This document shows positions 17,710 to 27,000 of a stretch of 64,000 bases of DNA, in pieces. This DNA is from Pseudomonadota bacterium (GTDB taxonomy: Bacteria; Pseudomonadota; Alphaproteobacteria; Rhizobiales; Xanthobacteraceae). The notes beneath the pieces were generated by a model. It was not told where the DNA came from. It ran no database searches and saw only the letters and a list, made by a program, of their open reading frames with translations. The stretch's first letter is position 1. Each line of letters opens with the position of its first letter. The stretch covers positions 22,271-86,270 of the forward strand of contig JAFAGM010000095.1 of NCBI GenBank assembly GCA_023422775.1, written 5' to 3'. The translations under genes were made by a program, and so were the position numbers.

Positions 17710-17743
17710 TTCCGGCGAGAGGCGTTGTCGCGTCTCGCCGGAA
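17710..17743 (+). terminator. hairpin after the VOC dioxygenase gene
   Basis: Arms TTCCGGCGAGA (17710-17720) and TCTCGCCGGAA (17733-17743), with an inner GCG/CGC, begin 8 bases after the stop codon. The T-run is weak (TTGCTTTC further on). A factor-independent terminator is likely and could also serve the convergent small gene. Confidence 0.55.
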
Positions 17744-17780
17744 GATTGCTTTCAAACGAGCGCGCCGGATTCGAATCCGG

Positions 17781-18071
17781 TCAGTGGCTCGGCTCGAGGA
17801 CGACGAGAACACCCGTCGGTTCGGGTTCGTGCGGCCGCAGACTGGTCAGCGTTCCATCGCTCCAGTTCGCAAGGTTGACGATCTCGACGGTGCGGCCTTC
17901 GTTCTCCCGCGTTTCGGCAGGCTCGAGGACGTTGAGACCGCTGCTGTCGAGCAGGAACGTATGGTCGCCGTAGATGCCGTTCAGTTGCTTGAGCGCCGGA
18001 TGATCTTCCGGAAGCACTTCAGCTTCGAATTGGCTCAGGGTCTGTTTGAGCTGCGTTGAATTCAGCTTCAT
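17781..18071 (-). CDS. small conserved-looking protein of unknown function
   Basis: A 96-residue protein that I cannot name. It is acidic, with no signal peptide, Cys or membrane segment. The N-terminal helix (M-K-L-N-S-T-Q-L-K-Q-T-L-S-Q-F-E-A-E-V-L) is followed by beta-rich sequence with G-D-H-T-F-L-L-D and G-V-L-V-V-L-E at the end. The ATG at 18071 has an excellent AGGAGA 6 bases upstream, which is the main reason to believe the gene. Confidence 0.6.
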   Translation of the reverse strand: MKLNSTQLKQTLSQFEAEVLPEDHPALKQLNGIYGDHTFLLDSSGLNVLEPAETRENEGRTVEIVNLANWSDGTLTSLRPHEPEPTGVLVVLEPSH

Positions 18072-18415
18072 GGCTTCTCCTGTCTTGCTTCAGCCGTTTG
18101 GGTTGTACCCCAGCCCGATCAGGGATGACGGTTCGCTGTGCCGCTCGGCCTGCAGCGAAATGTGGCGCGGGAACCTTGCAGGAAACGAACCGCGCGAGGT
18201 GAGCTTGTTCCGCGCCCGGCGTCGGACTCACCTGTCGTGGTGTGGAATGATTGCAGCGCGTTACTGTTCCCGGAAGCGGCGATAAATCTGCGGCTTGGGA
18301 GATCACATCGGGCAGGGCAGATGCATCATCCGTCGCACGCTGCATCCAATCGTGCGGGGCAGGTCGCATTTCGCCAGTCCGCCCCGCAAATTCCTGTTGA
18401 CGCGAATGCCTCGCA
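18072..18415. other. 344-bp intergenic stretch, nothing recognised
   Basis: No gene with a convincing start or protein composition is visible on either strand. It includes the promoter region of the small gene at 17781-18071. Confidence 0.5.
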
Positions 18416-18631
18416 TCACACCTCGTTCTTCGGGACGTATTTGCCAAGCACGCACTTGTAGCGCTGCAGTTTCCAATCGTGATACGGCCCCTTGGCGAGC
18501 CAGTCGGCAATTCCAATTTGCGCGTTCACCGCGCAGGCACTGAACGTGATGCCGGATTGATCGCTGGTGGTGACGACCTTTTCCATGCAAAGCTGGCTGT
18601 TGCAGAGAACGGCGATGAGAGTAACGAGCAT
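18416..18631 (-). CDS. small exported protein of unknown function
   Basis: 71 residues. A short hydrophobic N-terminus (M-L-V-T-L-I-A-V-L-C) precedes a region with four Cys in all (L-C-N-S-Q-L-C at the start, F-S-A-C, Y-K-C). The end K-C-V-L-G-K-Y-V-P-K matches my memory of a small Bradyrhizobium protein family without a function. AAGG lies upstream of the ATG at 18631. It may be periplasmic or membrane-held. Confidence 0.55.
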   Translation of the reverse strand: MLVTLIAVLCNSQLCMEKVVTTSDQSGITFSACAVNAQIGIADWLAKGPYHDWKLQRYKCVLGKYVPKNEV

Positions 18632-18867
18632 GACGACCTTCGTTGACGGTGAATTTTCTGCTCATTTCAATGCAGGGTTCATGCCAAACCGGGTGCGCGC
18701 GGTATTCATCTCCGCGCCCCGTGACCTGCAAAAGGGACAACCGTCCTCGGCCACGCCTTTTCGGCGCGAGCGGAGACTGGCAAACGTCCGGGAACAAATT
18801 GCAGGGAATTGTAGAGTGGAGCAGGGACGATTCGCAAAATCGTAGAATTACGGTGGCTGGGGCCCTG

Positions 18868-18931
18868 GAGCGTTTTCCAGCGAAGTGGAAGCCGGTTCGC
18901 GTCTATTCAATCGGAACGGAACAGGCTCTGG
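18868..18931 (-). repeat. dispersed intergenic repeat, copy D
   Basis: Read on the minus strand it gives GCGAACCGG, CTTCCACTTCGCTGGAAAACGCT, preceded by CCGTTCCGATTG, so both halves of copy A are recognisable. It lies just beyond the 3' end of the liv operon. The whole gap from 18632 to 18954 otherwise holds no gene. Confidence 0.7.
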
Positions 18932-18954
18932 CGGCTGCGATGGCAGCCGTTCGC

Positions 18955-19626
18955 TCAGTGGCTGGCGCGGCTTTCGATCTCGCCGCGTTCGATCGTCAGC
19001 GTCACGTCGGCGAACGTCTCGAGCAGCTTTGGATTCGATTCCGTGATCAAGAGCGTGATGTCCTTGTCCTGCGAACGCAGGCGGCGCAGCGCTTCGGCGT
19101 AGCGCTGCGCCAGAACCGGCGCGAGGCCCTGGAACGGCTCGTCGAGAATCAGCAGGCGTGTGCCCAGCATCAGCGCGCGGCCGAGCGCCACCATCTTGCC
19201 CTGTCCGCCGGAAACCGATCCTGCCGGACGCCTGGCGAGTTCCTTCAGTTCCGGCAGTACGGAGTAGGCGCGATCCAGCCTGCGTTTCGACTCGTCAGGA
19301 GATAGCTTCGCGACGCGGCCGGGGAGAAGGATGTTCTCCTCGACGGTGAAGGCGGAAAACAGGCGACGGTCTTCCGGCGCATAGCCGAGACCGAGCGACG
19401 GCCGCCGGTGCGGCGGAATCGGCCCAAGGTCTTCGCCGCCGAGCCGCACGGTGCCATCGGCCTCCGTGAAGCCCATGATGGTGCGCACCGTCGTGGTCTT
19501 GCCGGCGCCGTTGCGCCCGATCAGCGCCGCGCTCGCGCCGGGCTGCAGCGAGAAGCTGACATTGCGCAGCACCGGCGCGCCGGCGATCGCGACGTTGATG
19601 TTCTCGAAACTCAGCATCGGCGTCAT
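18955..19626 (-). CDS. livF: ABC transporter ATP-binding protein, LivF type
   Basis: 223 residues from the ATG at 19626, which overlaps the stop of livG by four bases (ATGA). The frame is open to 19710 but only as overlap with livG. Walker A is G-R-N-G-A-G-K-T-T, the signature S-V-S-G-G-Q-G-K-M, and Walker B L-L-I-L-D-E-P. LivF is the second ATPase of the branched-chain amino-acid (HAAT) transporter family. Rhizobial paralogues move varied amides and aromatic acids, so the substrate here is open. Confidence 0.9.
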   Translation of the reverse strand: MTPMLSFENINVAIAGAPVLRNVSFSLQPGASAALIGRNGAGKTTTVRTIMGFTEADGTVRLGGEDLGPIPPHRRPSLGLGYAPEDRRLFSAFTVEENILLPGRVAKLSPDESKRRLDRAYSVLPELKELARRPAGSVSGGQGKMVALGRALMLGTRLLILDEPFQGLAPVLAQRYAEALRRLRSQDKDITLLITESNPKLLETFADVTLTIERGEIESRASH

Positions 19627-20366
19627 ATTCCGATCACCTGCTCTCGAACCTTCGGATCGGCCAGCACCTCCGCAGGCGTGCCGACCTTCTGGATCTTGCC
19701 CATGTTCCACACCGCGACACGGTTGGCGTAACGCTCCACCATGTCCATGTCATGCTCGACGAACACCGAGGTCACCTTCTCCCTCGCAAGCGCCGTGGTG
19801 AGGATGTCCATGATGCCGAGCTTTTCGGACGAGGCGACGCCGGAAGTCGGCTCGTCCATCAGCAGCAGTTTTGGCTTCAGGGCCAGGGCCAGCGCGATAT
19901 CGACCAGCTTGCGCTGCCCCTCCGGCAATTCCCGCGCCTTGCGCTCGGCGTATGACTTGACGCCGACGAGATCCAGCAGGCGCTCCATCTCCGGCGCTTC
20001 CGGCAGGCTCGACAGCGCCTTGAAGCCTGACGGTCGTCCCTTCAGCGAGGCGGCCGCGATCAGCATGTTCTCCATCACGGTCTGATCGAGGAACAGTTGC
20101 GGAATCTGGAAGGCGCGGGCGATGCCGAGCTTGGTGATCGTGCGCGGCAGATGCGCTGTTATGTCGTGGCCGAGGAATCTCACCGTGCCGGCCTGCGGCC
20201 GGAGATAGCCCGTCGAGATGTTGAGGAACGTGGTCTTGCCGGCGCCGTTCGGTCCGATGATCGCGAGGTTTTCGCCCTCATGGACGTCGAGGTCGATGCC
20301 GTCGGCCGCGATCACGCCGCCGAAGCGGATCTTGATGTCCTTGGCGGAAAGCAGGACGTTGGCCAT
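19623..20366 (-). CDS. livG: ABC transporter ATP-binding protein, LivG type
   Basis: 247 residues from the ATG at 20366, sharing one base with the livM stop (TGATG). Walker A is G-P-N-G-A-G-K-T-T, Walker B L-L-L-M-D-E-P-T-S-G-V-A. The family's C-terminal stretch ending V-R-E-Q-V-I-G-I is present. The signature is E-L-P-E-G-Q-R-K-L, with E-G in place of S-G-G, a variation tolerated in LivG-like proteins. It pairs with LivF at the cytoplasmic face of the LivHM permease. Confidence 0.9.
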   Translation of the reverse strand: MANVLLSAKDIKIRFGGVIAADGIDLDVHEGENLAIIGPNGAGKTTFLNISTGYLRPQAGTVRFLGHDITAHLPRTITKLGIARAFQIPQLFLDQTVMENMLIAAASLKGRPSGFKALSSLPEAPEMERLLDLVGVKSYAERKARELPEGQRKLVDIALALALKPKLLLMDEPTSGVASSEKLGIMDILTTALAREKVTSVFVEHDMDMVERYANRVAVWNMGKIQKVGTPAEVLADPKVREQVIGI

Positions 20367-21322
20367 CAGTGACCTCCCTGCTTGTGCTGGGTGCCGCGCT
20401 GCCGCAGCCCGATCAGGCCGTTCGGCGCATAGAGAATGATGACGATCAGCACGACGCCGAGGATGAGCTGCCACGAGTCTGCAAGATGGGCGGCCGCATA
20501 GAACCGGACCCACTCGAACATGGCCGCGCCGGCGAAAGCGCCGAACGCGTGTGCGCCGCCGCCGAGGATCGCGATGAACACGAACTCGCCCGACTTGGTC
20601 CAGAAGCCGAATTCGGGTGTTGCGATCTGCTGGATGATGGCCACCAGGCTGCCGCCGACGCCGCCGAGGAACGCCGAAATCACGTAGCCCACGAGCAGGA
20701 CGTGGCGAGCGGACGTTCCCAGATATTCGAGCCGCGTCTCGTTCGACTTGATGGCCCGCAGCATGTGCCCGAGCGGGCTTTCCAGATAGCGCTGTACGCC
20801 GAAGAAGGCTGCGATCGCGACCGCCAGGCTCACATAGAGAATGACGTACTGGAACGTCTCCGGGTCGAAGGAAAATCCCAGCAGGCCGGGACGTGCGACG
20901 CGGATGCCGTCGGCGCCGTTGGTGTAGTGGAACATCTTCTCCAGCAGCGACCACAACACCATCGAGAAGGCGAGGTTGAGCATGCTGAAGAAGATTTCGC
21001 GGTAGCGGACCACGAACATGCCGACGATCAGGCCGAAGATGGTGGAGGAAATGCCGCCGAGCACGATATAGAGCAGGATGTCGCCGCTACCCATATACTT
21101 GCCCCAGAAGGCCGCGCTATAGGCGCCGGTCGCGAAGAACATCGCGTGTCCGAACGACACCTGTCCCGCCTGCAGCAGCAGCACGATGCCGAGCACGACG
21201 ATGCCCTTGGCGAGGATCAGCGCGAACAGCGTCGCCCAGCTCGACACGAACAGCGGCGCCAGCGCCGCGACCACGAAGAAGACGACGGCAACCGCCGTGA
21301 TTGGCTTGAAGCGGCCGTTCAT
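20366..21322 (-). CDS. livM: branched-chain amino-acid-type ABC permease, LivM type
   Basis: 318 residues from the ATG at 21322, overlapping the livH stop by one base. About nine hydrophobic segments are visible, starting with A-V-A-V-V-F-F-V-V-A-A-L-A. The LivM signature region is G-Q-V-S-F-G-H-A-M-F-F-A-T-G-A-Y. The C-terminal end is Lys/Gln/His-rich. The frame continues open far upstream, but that part only shadows livH. It forms the transmembrane channel with LivH. Confidence 0.9.
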   Translation of the reverse strand: MNGRFKPITAVAVVFFVVAALAPLFVSSWATLFALILAKGIVVLGIVLLLQAGQVSFGHAMFFATGAYSAAFWGKYMGSGDILLYIVLGGISSTIFGLIVGMFVVRYREIFFSMLNLAFSMVLWSLLEKMFHYTNGADGIRVARPGLLGFSFDPETFQYVILYVSLAVAIAAFFGVQRYLESPLGHMLRAIKSNETRLEYLGTSARHVLLVGYVISAFLGGVGGSLVAIIQQIATPEFGFWTKSGEFVFIAILGGGAHAFGAFAGAAMFEWVRFYAAAHLADSWQLILGVVLIVIILYAPNGLIGLRQRGTQHKQGGH

Positions 21323-22221
21323 CAGATCTTCCTCACCTGCACCGCGCCGAACAGGCCGAATGGCCGCACCAGCAGCACCAGCACCATCAACAGATACGGC
21401 ACCAGCACCTCGAACTCGGGCTGGATATAGATGATGAACGCCCGCGTCAGGCCGATCATCAGCGCAGTCAGCGCGGTGCCTTCGATCTGGCCGAGGCCGG
21501 CCGTGGCGGCAACCGCAAAGGAGAGCACGATCATGTCCGCGCCCATACCGGGTACCAGCGACGTGGTCGGCGAGGCGAGTGCGCCGCCGAGGGCTGCGAA
21601 GCTCGCGCCGATGATGAAAGTGACGAAATAGACGCGCTTGGCGTCGATGCCGATGGCGGTGGAGGCCTCGCGGTCTTCCGTGACGGCCAGGATCACCGCG
21701 CCTGCCAGGGTGCGGCGCAGGAAGTAGCGCAGGCCGAGCAGCGTCAGCAGCGCCACCAGCGGCAGCAGCACGACCTGGTAGGACGTGTAGTTCACGCCGA
21801 ACACGGAAATATTGGGCAGCAGCTTCAGCGGCTCGGCGGCGAAGATCGGCTGCACGCCCCAGATCAGGCGCTGCAGATTGTCCATGATCATGAAGGCCGC
21901 GAAGGTGATCAGAAGTTGCAGCACGTCGTCCCGCCCGTAGAGCGGCCGCAGCAGGAAGCGCTCGATGAAGCCGCCGCAGATCACGCCGATGGCGATCGAG
22001 GCCGCGATCAGCGCGGGGTATGTCAGCCATGGCGAGATGGGTGCGACGGCGAGGCTGAAGGTCGCGGCGAGATAGGCGCCGAAGGCGTAGAGCGAGCCGT
22101 GCGCGACATTCACCACGCGCAGCACGCCGAAGATCAGGCTGAGCCCGACGGAGACCAGGAACACCAGCGCGGCGTAGCTGATGCCGTCGAGAACGGCCAG
22201 GGTGGCAAGTGTCGTGTTCAT
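21322..22221 (-). CDS. livH: branched-chain amino-acid-type ABC permease, LivH type
   Basis: A 299-residue integral membrane protein with about eight hydrophobic helices. The family motif G-L-S-L-I-F-G-V-L-R-V-V-N-V-A-H-G-S-L-Y is at about 26-45, and the typical R-P-F-G-L-F-G ends the protein. It is the second gene of a five-gene operon whose later members overlap by one to four bases, so translation is coupled. Confidence 0.9.
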   Translation of the reverse strand: MNTTLATLAVLDGISYAALVFLVSVGLSLIFGVLRVVNVAHGSLYAFGAYLAATFSLAVAPISPWLTYPALIAASIAIGVICGGFIERFLLRPLYGRDDVLQLLITFAAFMIMDNLQRLIWGVQPIFAAEPLKLLPNISVFGVNYTSYQVVLLPLVALLTLLGLRYFLRRTLAGAVILAVTEDREASTAIGIDAKRVYFVTFIIGASFAALGGALASPTTSLVPGMGADMIVLSFAVAATAGLGQIEGTALTALMIGLTRAFIIYIQPEFEVLVPYLLMVLVLLVRPFGLFGAVQVRKI

Positions 22222-22241
22222 TGGAAACCCTGGAGGCAGGA

Positions 22242-22271
22242 CCGTCCTCCGGGGCAGGGCCCGGAGGACGG
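22242..22271 (-). terminator. strong hairpin between the binding protein gene and livH
   Basis: Perfect 12-base arms (CCGTCCTCCGGG and its complement) with a 6-base loop lie between the binding-protein stop and livH. Such stems commonly lower transcription of the permease genes relative to the abundant binding protein, either as an attenuator or as an RNA-decay barrier. That role is inferred. Confidence 0.6.
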
Positions 22272-22282
22272 CGATCGCGGCG

Positions 22283-23584
22283 CTACTGCTTGAAGGTCGG
22301 CACGTCCATCTTGACGAATTCAGGCTTGAGCGTCTTCAGCCATTCGACCGAACGCACGCCCGCCGGATTGGTGATCACCTTCGGGTCGAAGATCATCATG
22401 TTGTCGAGCAGCTTGAAGTCGTAGCCGGGGACCGTCTTGGTGACACCGACGAGCTGGGCTTCGAGGCCCTGGTTGTCTTCCGGCCGCAGCGTGACCGGCC
22501 TGCCGAAGCCCGTCGCGAACTCGATACCGGCGGTCGCATCCACGACCTGCTCGTGGGTCGGCCATTTGCCGCCGTTGGCCTTGATCGCCTTGTCATAGGC
22601 GGTCTGCAACGCCGTGAAGGCCTGCGCCATGTGATAGACTGGATAGATCGGCCACGCGCCGGTCTTTGCCTTGAACGCTTCGGCAAAGGCCTTGAAAGCC
22701 GGGTCGTTCTTCTTTTCGGGATGCAGGAACCAGTGGTCGCCGCGCGCGCCGACGATCAGGCCTTCCGGCAGATCCTTGCCCAGCCGCTGGATCGACGACT
22801 CGCCGATGCCGAGCACGAAGGTGGACTGTTGCAGCAGGCCGCGCTGGCCGGCCTGGCGAACCAGCGTGTCGAGGTCGCCGCCCCAACTCGTGGTCAGCAC
22901 CACGTCGGGGCGCAGCGCGAGCAGGCGGGAGATCTCGGTGGAGTAGTCAGGCGAGCCGAATTTCGGGAACAGCTCCGCCACCACCTGCACGTCCGGCTTC
23001 ATGGCCTTGAGCGCGGTCGAGAAGATTTCCCAGCTTTCGCGGCCCCACGCATAGTCCTGGTTAACCACCGCGATGGTCTTGAAGTCGGGCTTGGTCTTGA
23101 GCAGGTAGAGCAGCACGGCCAGCATCTCGGGGGTGCCGTTGGCCTGGGTGCGGAAATTGTAGCGGTACTTTTTGGTCTCGAGGATCGAGGCGGCGCCGCA
23201 ATCCCACATGAAGTTCATGACCTTGAGGTCTTCGGCGACCGGCACGAGCTGATTGCAGCTTCCGGATGAAATCGAGGCGAAGGTCGCGTCTACCTTGTCG
23301 TCCTGCACCATGCGGCGGTAGTTCGAGACCAGGGCCTCGCCGCCGGCGCCTTCATCGACGAACGACAGCTTCACCGGCACGCCGCCGATGCCGCCCTTCT
23401 TGTTGAGGTCTTCCGCGATCATCTCGGCGGCGGCCTTGGCCGGCACGCCGAAGACGGAGGCCGGACCGGACAGGAACGTCGTGATGCCGATCTTGATTTC
23501 CGCAGGCTTGCCCTGCGCCAGGGCAGATCCCGCGAAAATTACCGTTGCAGCGGTGGCCGCAAGCGCCGTCTTCAAGAATTTCAT
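22283..23584 (-). CDS. ABC transporter periplasmic substrate-binding protein (Liv type)
   Basis: A 433-residue protein with a clear signal peptide (M-K-F-L-K-T-A-L-A-A-T-A-A-T-V-I-F-A) cut near A-L-A-Q. The mature protein is a type I periplasmic binding protein: I-K-I-G-I-T-T-F-L-S-G-P-A, then G-G-I-G-G-V-P-V-K-L. It captures the solute for LivHMGF. The sequence differs from true LivJ/LivK enough that the ligand should not be assumed to be leucine; amides, urea-like compounds or aromatic acids are alternatives. It is first in the operon. Confidence 0.9.
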   Translation of the reverse strand: MKFLKTALAATAATVIFAGSALAQGKPAEIKIGITTFLSGPASVFGVPAKAAAEMIAEDLNKKGGIGGVPVKLSFVDEGAGGEALVSNYRRMVQDDKVDATFASISSGSCNQLVPVAEDLKVMNFMWDCGAASILETKKYRYNFRTQANGTPEMLAVLLYLLKTKPDFKTIAVVNQDYAWGRESWEIFSTALKAMKPDVQVVAELFPKFGSPDYSTEISRLLALRPDVVLTTSWGGDLDTLVRQAGQRGLLQQSTFVLGIGESSIQRLGKDLPEGLIVGARGDHWFLHPEKKNDPAFKAFAEAFKAKTGAWPIYPVYHMAQAFTALQTAYDKAIKANGGKWPTHEQVVDATAGIEFATGFGRPVTLRPEDNQGLEAQLVGVTKTVPGYDFKLLDNMMIFDPKVITNPAGVRSVEWLKTLKPEFVKMDVPTFKQ

Positions 23585-24025
23585 GAAAAGTCCTCCCTGA
23601 GATTTTTCTTCGACTTTTGTACGAGGCCTGGCCGGCCATCTTGTTATTTTGCCATGTACACTACCGGATTATTTCCTGCATTGCCTAGCCTTGCCGGAGA
23701 GTGCCGATAGTGCGCCAGAACATGGCTCCGCCCCAGTGAGCATCACCGGAGGAGCAGCGCAAGTGGGTTGTTTGGCCCAAGGCGGCGCGTGCGCGACTGG
23801 GTCGCAGCAGGCACCGCACTCTCCTTCATTCTCCGATGTGCAATTGCACATCGTTGGCGTGCCTCCTGGCGCGAACCCGGAATCAATAGGCCCGCACACT
23901 CTGCCGTAAAATGTGCTGCCTGTTGCGGGATGCCAATGTGTATAGCAATACCCAACAATGGACAAAACAACGAAGTGCTTTCCATGCGCACCAACATCGA
24001 GATCGATGACGCTCGGATAGAGCAA
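23585..24025. other. 441-bp stretch without a supported gene
   Basis: It contains the promoter side of the Liv operon (left part) and the 3' flank of the large NTPase gene (right part). Small frames exist on both strands, but none has a ribosome-binding site or a protein-like composition. Base composition falls toward the right, in line with the boundary of foreign DNA. Confidence 0.45.
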
Positions 24026-27000
24026 CTAGCATTTTGCTCGCGTACTCTCTTCCGTCGCTAGTCGAGGTCGGAGGTCCAGCCCTTTGACCATCAGCTTGGC
24101 AGCCCCTCCAAGCTCTCGCGATAGCCGCTTAGATTTCCCATCGAGAACCGCTATCAGTGCCTCAAAATTGATCCTCTCGCCGGTCTGAGGATGATCCCAT
24201 TCTCGGCTCTTGGCGATTGTGATCAGAAGGCAGCCGGCGCGACATTCGTCCGCGGCCATGTATTTGGTCAGCAACTGATCATTGATGGTGTTGAAGAGAT
24301 CAGTGCCGGTACGGCGGTCACCAAGCTTTAGCTCGATCGTCCCTTGCTGCCCAGACCCCGTCGACCTGAAACGGATGTCCGTCTCCTTTTCATCTGCAGT
24401 CACGGCTTCCTGATCAACGGTATAACTGTGATTCGCGGTGTCCCGCAGCGCGCGGGTAATTTCTCGACGCATAACGTGTTCATCGGTAATGCTGGCCCAT
24501 AGCTCACGGGGTGAGATGTCTTGGAGCAGCAGATCGTCGATATCGTCGAGGCGATCGCGCATAAGTGCAAACATTGCCTCTGTCGTTGCGGGCGGCGCTT
24601 CGCCGGACCGGTCCAATACAATAAATTCAGACTCGGTCAATGCTATCTTGTCAACTTCCTCCGCGGCCTTCTCTTGCGCGAGGGCCACAGTCCGATCCTT
24701 GATGTGTGCGAACAGCGGGTCGTTTGCCATCTCAAGCTTCGCAGCCCACCCTTGAGCGCCCGTTGTCGATAGTAACGCGCTGAGCAACTCGTTTCGGGCT
24801 CGTTCCGCCTCATCTCTAGTGTCCGGCGAATAGGAACCTTCATGGACTGCGTCGTTACTAATCCGGATATGTCGGTATGCTTGACGAAGAAGTCGAAGCA
24901 AGAGAGGTGGAGTAAAGCCGGGTGCGGTCAAATCAACGCCGACGCCGCCACGAGTTCGATCGAATAGCCAAGAGAACAGCTGTACGCCAGAACTCACTTT
25001 TGATATGGCAGCATCCTTGAGCCCATGCTCAATGACATCCACTCCAACCACGGGATTGAGATGAAGAAGAACGGGAAGCAGCACCCGAGTAAAGGGCGCT
25101 GAAAAGTCTCCCTTCAATCTTTGGTTAGCAGTCACCTCCAGGAGGCGACGATCCTCGTCACTGCCGTACTTCAACAAGATTTCAACGCCTTTACGAAGGT
25201 TCTGTTCGGAATGCAGGTTGTTGGATTTGGCGTCGGCCTCGACGACCTTCTTTACCCAAGAGCGAATGCGAGCCACAAAAAGCGTTGCCACGACAGCTGG
25301 CGCATAACTAATGTTTTGCAGCAATATCGAATTCGCGTCTGTATCTATCGACTCGGTTATGGAAAGGCTCAGTTCCTCTCCGAGAATCCGGTCAACGACT
25401 GTCGGATGCTCAGTGGCAAGGCTTTCCAGCCATGACGGAAAGCCGCTAAGCTCCATTGGTACATAGCGGCAGGCAAGTTCAGCTTCCCCTTCGGTTAACC
25501 CTTTCGTCCAGTTTGGATCCTCGGCCTCCGCGGCAATCCCGGCAAGGCCCAACTGCCACCTGACTAGGAATGTGTTTTTCTCCTTCTCCGGCCGTTCGCT
25601 GCGAAGCGTGGGCTTATCCTTGCGCCAGAACGCCATCATTGTTTCTCGAAGGCGATTGGCCGCGGCGCTTCCGAACTGTGCTTCGATAAACTTTCGATTC
25701 CATCCAGACGCTCGGCTCTCGTTGCCAGAACGCTCAACGGCCTGCCAGAGGTTCCATGCGGTATTCTCGGCGCGATCCGACGCAAACACCTTGTCGGGAT
25801 ATTGAGCGATCTCGCGCCAGAACGCCACCCAGCTCGCATGAGCTTTGGCCGTGCGCCGCTCTGTTTGCTTTGAGCGTTTTGCGTTAAGGGCTTCCATCCT
25901 CCGTAATTCCGCCGAACGCACCGGCGGCTTGAGGCGATCCTGAATAATCGTAACAAGCGTCGATTCATCCAAGACAAGCTTTTCGAGAGTCTCAAGCAGC
26001 GATCGATGATCTGTCACTGCTTGATTGAGCAACAATATCTCGGCCCACAACATCATCTCTCGGTTCACGAGGGGCTCGCGCGGATCGGAGAGACGTTTCC
26101 GAACCCATTGGGAGTCTGTCTTGTCGCTGAGTCGGATACCACCGTACCGGCTGAGGTCAAAAACGCGGTGCCAACAGTCCTTAGACTGGTGCAAACTTTT
26201 GAGAAAGGCATCCTCGTTCCAGAAGGCGGCTTCCCTCATTTCGGGAGAAAGACCGGCGAGCGACCGCCGTAGCTCTGCAATCGCTTCGTTTTCGGTGTCT
26301 TCCTTCGAAAGTCTGATTGCGAGCAAGGACGACGTAACCCATTGCTCGGTTCTAACGCCTTGAAGAGCTTGTCTGTGACAAGCCGCGACAAGCGCTGGCC
26401 TGAGGTCCGGTCGCTGTGTCCGAAGATGGGGAAACTTATTTTGCTCCCAGGATACGCCATCGATCACGATGTCCGTTAAGCCTTGGCGTAGCTGGTCGAG
26501 GTATTCCGGCGAAAGATCAGCTATCTCAATTTCGCGTCGCAGTCGATAGTTCAGATCGCCAACGCCGCTAGGGTCCTCTCTTATTCGGCGAAGTATTTGT
26601 GCCAAACGCGGGACTGAAAGATAGGTAGGGAACAAGTCAAGGACCGCACGCCGCGCAATTCCGTCCGGCCAAAGAGAGGCATCTCTTACAAGAGAAGCTG
26701 CCAACTCATCCAGACGCGCGTCCTTCAGTTGCACCAACGTCTCGATCGCAACACTTCGCTCGCGGTTTGGTTCGGTGCCGTTCATCGCCTCCGAGTGAGC
26801 AATATCGGCGCATCCCTCAAGTCTTCCAGACCCAATCATCTGCAGCAGCAGAATGCGAACTTCTGGGTTCTCGATACCCGCTGCCCATAAATGGCTTACT
26901 GTCTCGCTGAGTTCAGACGAAGCAAACCGATGCACCTGTATGGACGGCGTACGTAACCCCCGCCATCCGCCACTACCGTGGCGATCAACATAGGATTCCA

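Noticed and set aside
23669..24025. 118-codon minus-strand frame with many Cys
   Set aside because: No ribosome-binding site, composition unlike a folded protein, and no family resemblance. Treated as chance.
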